Part shown: piece by piece, positions 62,601 through 64,000 of the stretch
Position numbering within the stretch: position 1 is the stretch's first letter
Layout of the letters: every line of letters starts with the position of its first letter
Source of the DNA: Bradyrhizobium tropiciagri
GTDB taxonomy: Bacteria; Pseudomonadota; Alphaproteobacteria; Rhizobiales; Xanthobacteraceae
Assembly: GCF_018130505.1 (NCBI RefSeq)
Contig: NZ_JAFCKH010000001.1
Location: 1-64,000, forward strand
Reading direction: 5' to 3'
Length of the DNA stretch: 64,000 nucleotides
Position numbers and translations under genes: made by a program
The notes under the pieces: generated by a model
The model's input: only the letters and a program-made list of their open reading frames with translations
Database searches by the model: none
Told to the model about the DNA's origin: nothing

Positions 62601-63554
62601 GTTGCTCAGCGTGTAGTTCAGCGGATCGGTCGGCTGATGGCCGCCGGTGCCGTCGTCGGCCAAAATCGTCGTCAGATTGTGGATGGCGGTCGCAGCGAGC
62701 TTCGGCGTGCCGTCGGAATTGAACAGGCCGTAATTGTTCTCCGGATTGGTGTCGCTCGCGGCCGAGTTGCGATCGAACAACTCGTAGAGATAGGTCGAGG
62801 AGACGCCGGCCTTGTAGGCATCGACCAGGGTGTTGAGGATCGATTTGGCCTGCACGGTCTGGTCGACGCCGAGAAACTTGGTGTCGGCCTGCGTCGTGTA
62901 GCCGGTCTCGGTGATGACCACGGGCTTGCCGGCCGCTGCCGACTGGACCGCGGCCAACGTTGCCGCAAGCGAGTCTTCCGGGTTGGTGCCCGTGCTGACA
63001 TAGGCGTGGGCGTTGGTGTAGTCGGTCGAACTCGACATGTCGCCGAGCTGCTTGTAGCCCTGCGGATCGTTGTAGGCGAGCGAGAGATTGTAGACGGGAA
63101 TGCTGGCGAGGCTGCCGTCGGCCTTCACCGCCTGATACAGCGCGCTCTGGAACGCGGCCGCGGCCTTGAGGCTCGAACTGCCGTTGTAGGAGAACGGTTG
63201 ATGGTTGGCCTCGTTCAACCCTTCGATCGCGGTGATGCTGCCCGGATTGCTGGCAAGGAACTTCTCCAGCGATGCCAGGTAGGCCTGCAGCCCGGCGCTG
63301 CCCGATGAGGGAAGCGCCGACGACACGATGAAGTCGAACGTGTAGCCGGCGGCCGCGAGGCCTGCGACGACGGGCGCGGCCTGCGGACTGGTCGCCATCG
63401 CGTCGCGCAGATGGGTAACGCCGAGATATTTGAGATCATCGGTCATCATCGCGAGATTGTTGTAGCCACCCCACGCGAACCCTGCGTGTGTGTTCACGCC
63501 GATGGAGTTGATGAAGCCGCTGGCGGAGAGAACGGACTGGTCGGATGTCGACAT
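59640..63554 (-). CDS. Secreted GH-A-like glycoside hydrolase with 166-residue tandem repeats and RTX-like tail
   Basis: 1304 residues from ATG 63554 (upstream frame runs to 63728). Residues about 15-340 form a TIM-barrel-like domain with acid/base Glu in EGLNEANHQ (E115) and nucleophile Glu in VITETGY (E216), the GH-A clan layout. A beta-rich linker follows to about 520. Then come repeats of the form xHADGSxxxTxxYNxxGxxxxE, arranged in a 166-residue super-unit (498 bp) present about three and a half times between 60.1 and 62.0 kb. The tail has VTLQGGNGNDVFSATPAS, a single RTX-like nonapeptide, and ends LTSHDFLFV, as in type I secretion substrates. There is no Sec signal. It may cut or bind the polysaccharide made by this region. 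Confidence 0.85.
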   Translation of the reverse strand: MSTSDQSVLSASGFINSIGVNTHAGFAWGGYNNLAMMTDDLKYLGVTHLRDAMATSPQAAPVVAGLAAAGYTFDFIVSSALPSSGSAGLQAYLASLEKFLASNPGSITAIEGLNEANHQPFSYNGSSSLKAAAAFQSALYQAVKADGSLASIPVYNLSLAYNDPQGYKQLGDMSSSTDYTNAHAYVSTGTNPEDSLAATLAAVQSAAAGKPVVITETGYTTQADTKFLGVDQTVQAKSILNTLVDAYKAGVSSTYLYELFDRNSAASDTNPENNYGLFNSDGTPKLAATAIHNLTTILADDGTGGHQPTDPLNYTLSNMPSTGNSMVLGKSNGTYDLVVWAEPKLWNDASDSEISNPTQTVTVNLGGVHHSVNVYDTMGGTTPIATYTDVNSIAIPVSDHPIVIEIDAPDTTPTTPPNPTTVSGTAAEIVPQLSELNDASALQSITLTDTHVLPVASVSTMNYIISHYGHALAAIQGGYSFSVTNEATSWSQTRSYDSTGKLTSTSNTGLTSSGQPMTTNITHTDGSSDAIGYTNGVKSSFIHVATDGTRTTDTYNTAGVVTKEVVQKANGYYSTTLYSNGTKTQAYVKNADGSQDNTTYNVTGQGYTTQVQHVDASGKITSVTRTHADGSLDSTQVYNSDGSSVITTYNAAGVKQVETDYHADKSKDVWLYNVTGQNYTTEHDIYDATGFLTTIARRHADGSLAFKLVQSKDGTKTTDWYDAKGVITSEVVQKPGGYNSTTTYSNGVKNAAYIHNADGSQDNWSYNVTGQSFTTQHLHVDPSGKVTAVTRTHADGSLDYTQVINPDGSSTTANYNASGVKMSETDRHADGSKDVWTYNITGQTYTTEHDVYDASGFLTTLVRRHADGSLAFKLDQTKDGTKTTDWYDTSGHLTSEVVQMSNGYNSTTTYNNGVKTAAYIHNADGSQDNYSYDIVGQSYASQHQHLDASGKLTEMDRHHADGTLDYTQIVNPDGSSVVTNYNSAGVKTTETDYHADGSRDVYLSNITGQTYANEHDSYDTSGFLTSIVRTHADDSLAFKLVQTADGHKTTDWYDNSGVITSEVVQKADGYNSTTSYTNGVATAAFIHNADGSQDNYRYHITGQTYTTQHQHLDAAGNLTEIDRTHADGTLDYQQVVHSDGSKLTDYYDSVGTKTQEVANNADGTRDVFLFNFNGQHGLTQHENYSASNQLQFFDDYNTSGVHNVTAVASGVTLQGGNGNDVFSATPASTTVAFDHGHDQIFNFQAGDAATHDIIEISKALVTDYSHLQVTQSGTDALVTMSADDSILLKNVNVASLTSHDFLFV
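60100..61960 (-). repeat. Tandem 498-bp coding repeats
   Basis: The segment cgtaccagtcggtggtcttg recurs with little change at 60893 and 61391, and with a few substitutions at 60395 and about 61889, giving an exact 498-bp period (166 codons). Flanking stretches such as the ggcatgccggcg region also repeat in phase. Copies remain similar at the DNA level, so they arose by recent duplication or are kept alike by recombination. Confidence 0.85.
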
Positions 63555-64000
63555 TGCATGCTCGATTTTGGAGGCGAACGGAATTGTCCGCTGGCTTAGT
63601 GGTGAAGCGTCTACTTTGGGTATGAATTTCAGATAAAAATCGAAGCAGACGAAACCGGGCAGGCTGTTCCGTTGCGGAACTTTGCTGCCGCCGCCATCGC
63701 GCGATGAAGTGCATTCATCACGAAGCACGATGGCGTGACCAAGGCGCTTTCGAGATTTCTTCCGTGCAGGATCGCGTTTGCTGAAAATATGCGCAGGCTG
63801 ATCACGAATTCACTCGCACAACACTACGCTTGCTGCTGTTTTAGCTGATGTTCACGACATTCGAGTGATCTCGGTCGTCCTTCGACGTTTCGAATTCATG
63901 TGCCATCTCGCGCGCACGGCGAATGCGTTTCCGCAATTCTACGGATAGACGAAACGACGATGCGGCGAAGAAAATTTATTTGTGCGCGGATTGTCGCATC
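63555..64000. other. Upstream region of the secreted protein gene
   Basis: 446 bp with lower GC than the genes, becoming A/T-rich toward the right edge (gaagaaaatttatttgtgcg). It presumably holds the promoter of the minus-strand gene. The frame open to 63728 is not protein-like. No other gene is seen before the window ends. Confidence 0.5.

Noticed and set aside
61071-63308. 745-codon plus-strand frame opposite the secreted GH protein
   Set aside because: It mirrors the repeat structure of the real gene and is rich in Val/Gly/Arg/Asp. There is no start context or recognisable domain.
1-64000. CRISPR array, rRNA or tRNA genes
   Set aside because: No regularly spaced short repeats, rRNA-like sequence or cloverleaf pattern was found. 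The 498-bp repeats are within a coding gene.

Overview
The window is high-GC alphaproteobacterial DNA and most likely comes from Bradyrhizobium or a close relative. This rests on recall of families rather than on a search: DUF1491 and DUF2336 proteins, a PBP1A of the rhizobial form, a YcgN-type cysteine-cluster protein, a Ku protein, LivG-LivF fused ATPases, and three kinds of long palindromic intergenic repeat that I recognise from this group. No tRNA, rRNA or CRISPR array was found.

Left part (1-13.9 kb). An insertion sequence of the ISNCY type (1-1519) sits at the left edge. Housekeeping and envelope genes follow: DUF1491, DUF2336, a lipoprotein, a DUF1214/DUF1254 pair, penicillin-binding protein 1A, YcgN and a 14-TM drug exporter. 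Next is a signalling operon on the minus strand with overlapping genes: a GAF-GAF histidine kinase, a single-domain response regulator, and a response regulator fused to a class III nucleotide cyclase.

Candidate novel system (14.5-20.05 kb). Four plus-strand ORFs overlap one another. They encode (1) a three-TM, coiled-coil protein with an OmpA-like C-terminus, (2) a KAP-type P-loop NTPase with a hydrophobic segment inserted between Walker A and Walker B, (3) a 264-residue ORF that looks like the C-terminal continuation of that NTPase in the -1 frame, and (4) a 583-residue protein of unknown family. I infer a membrane-spanning NTPase machine with a peptidoglycan-facing partner. It could be a defence or envelope system, but function is not shown by sequence.

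Middle (20.3-38.3 kb). A branched-chain-amino-acid-type ABC transporter has two closely similar binding proteins flanking the permeases and a fused ATPase. After it come an NDH-2-like flavoprotein, a thiamine-diphosphate enzyme, an orphan Flp pilin, an orphan Ku, rfbA-rfbB, a UDP-glucuronate-type epimerase, several small secreted or membrane proteins, and a PPP-family phosphoesterase.

Right part (38.7-64 kb). This is an exopolysaccharide region with genes on both strands, separated by unusually long, less GC-rich intergenic segments. It holds a Wza-type outer-membrane export lipoprotein, a priming sugar-phosphate transferase, a Wzc/GumC-type chain-length regulator with a BY-kinase domain, a candidate Wzy polymerase, two Wzx-type flippases, one GT4 glycosyltransferase, a polysaccharide pyruvyl transferase and four acyltransferase-3 proteins. 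At the far right is a 1304-residue predicted type-I-secreted protein. It joins a GH-A-like TIM barrel to a tandem array with a 166-residue period and an RTX-like tail. Together these look like a Wzx/Wzy-dependent polymer, heavily acylated and pyruvylated, with a secreted matrix enzyme. Most of the sugar-adding enzymes must lie outside the window.
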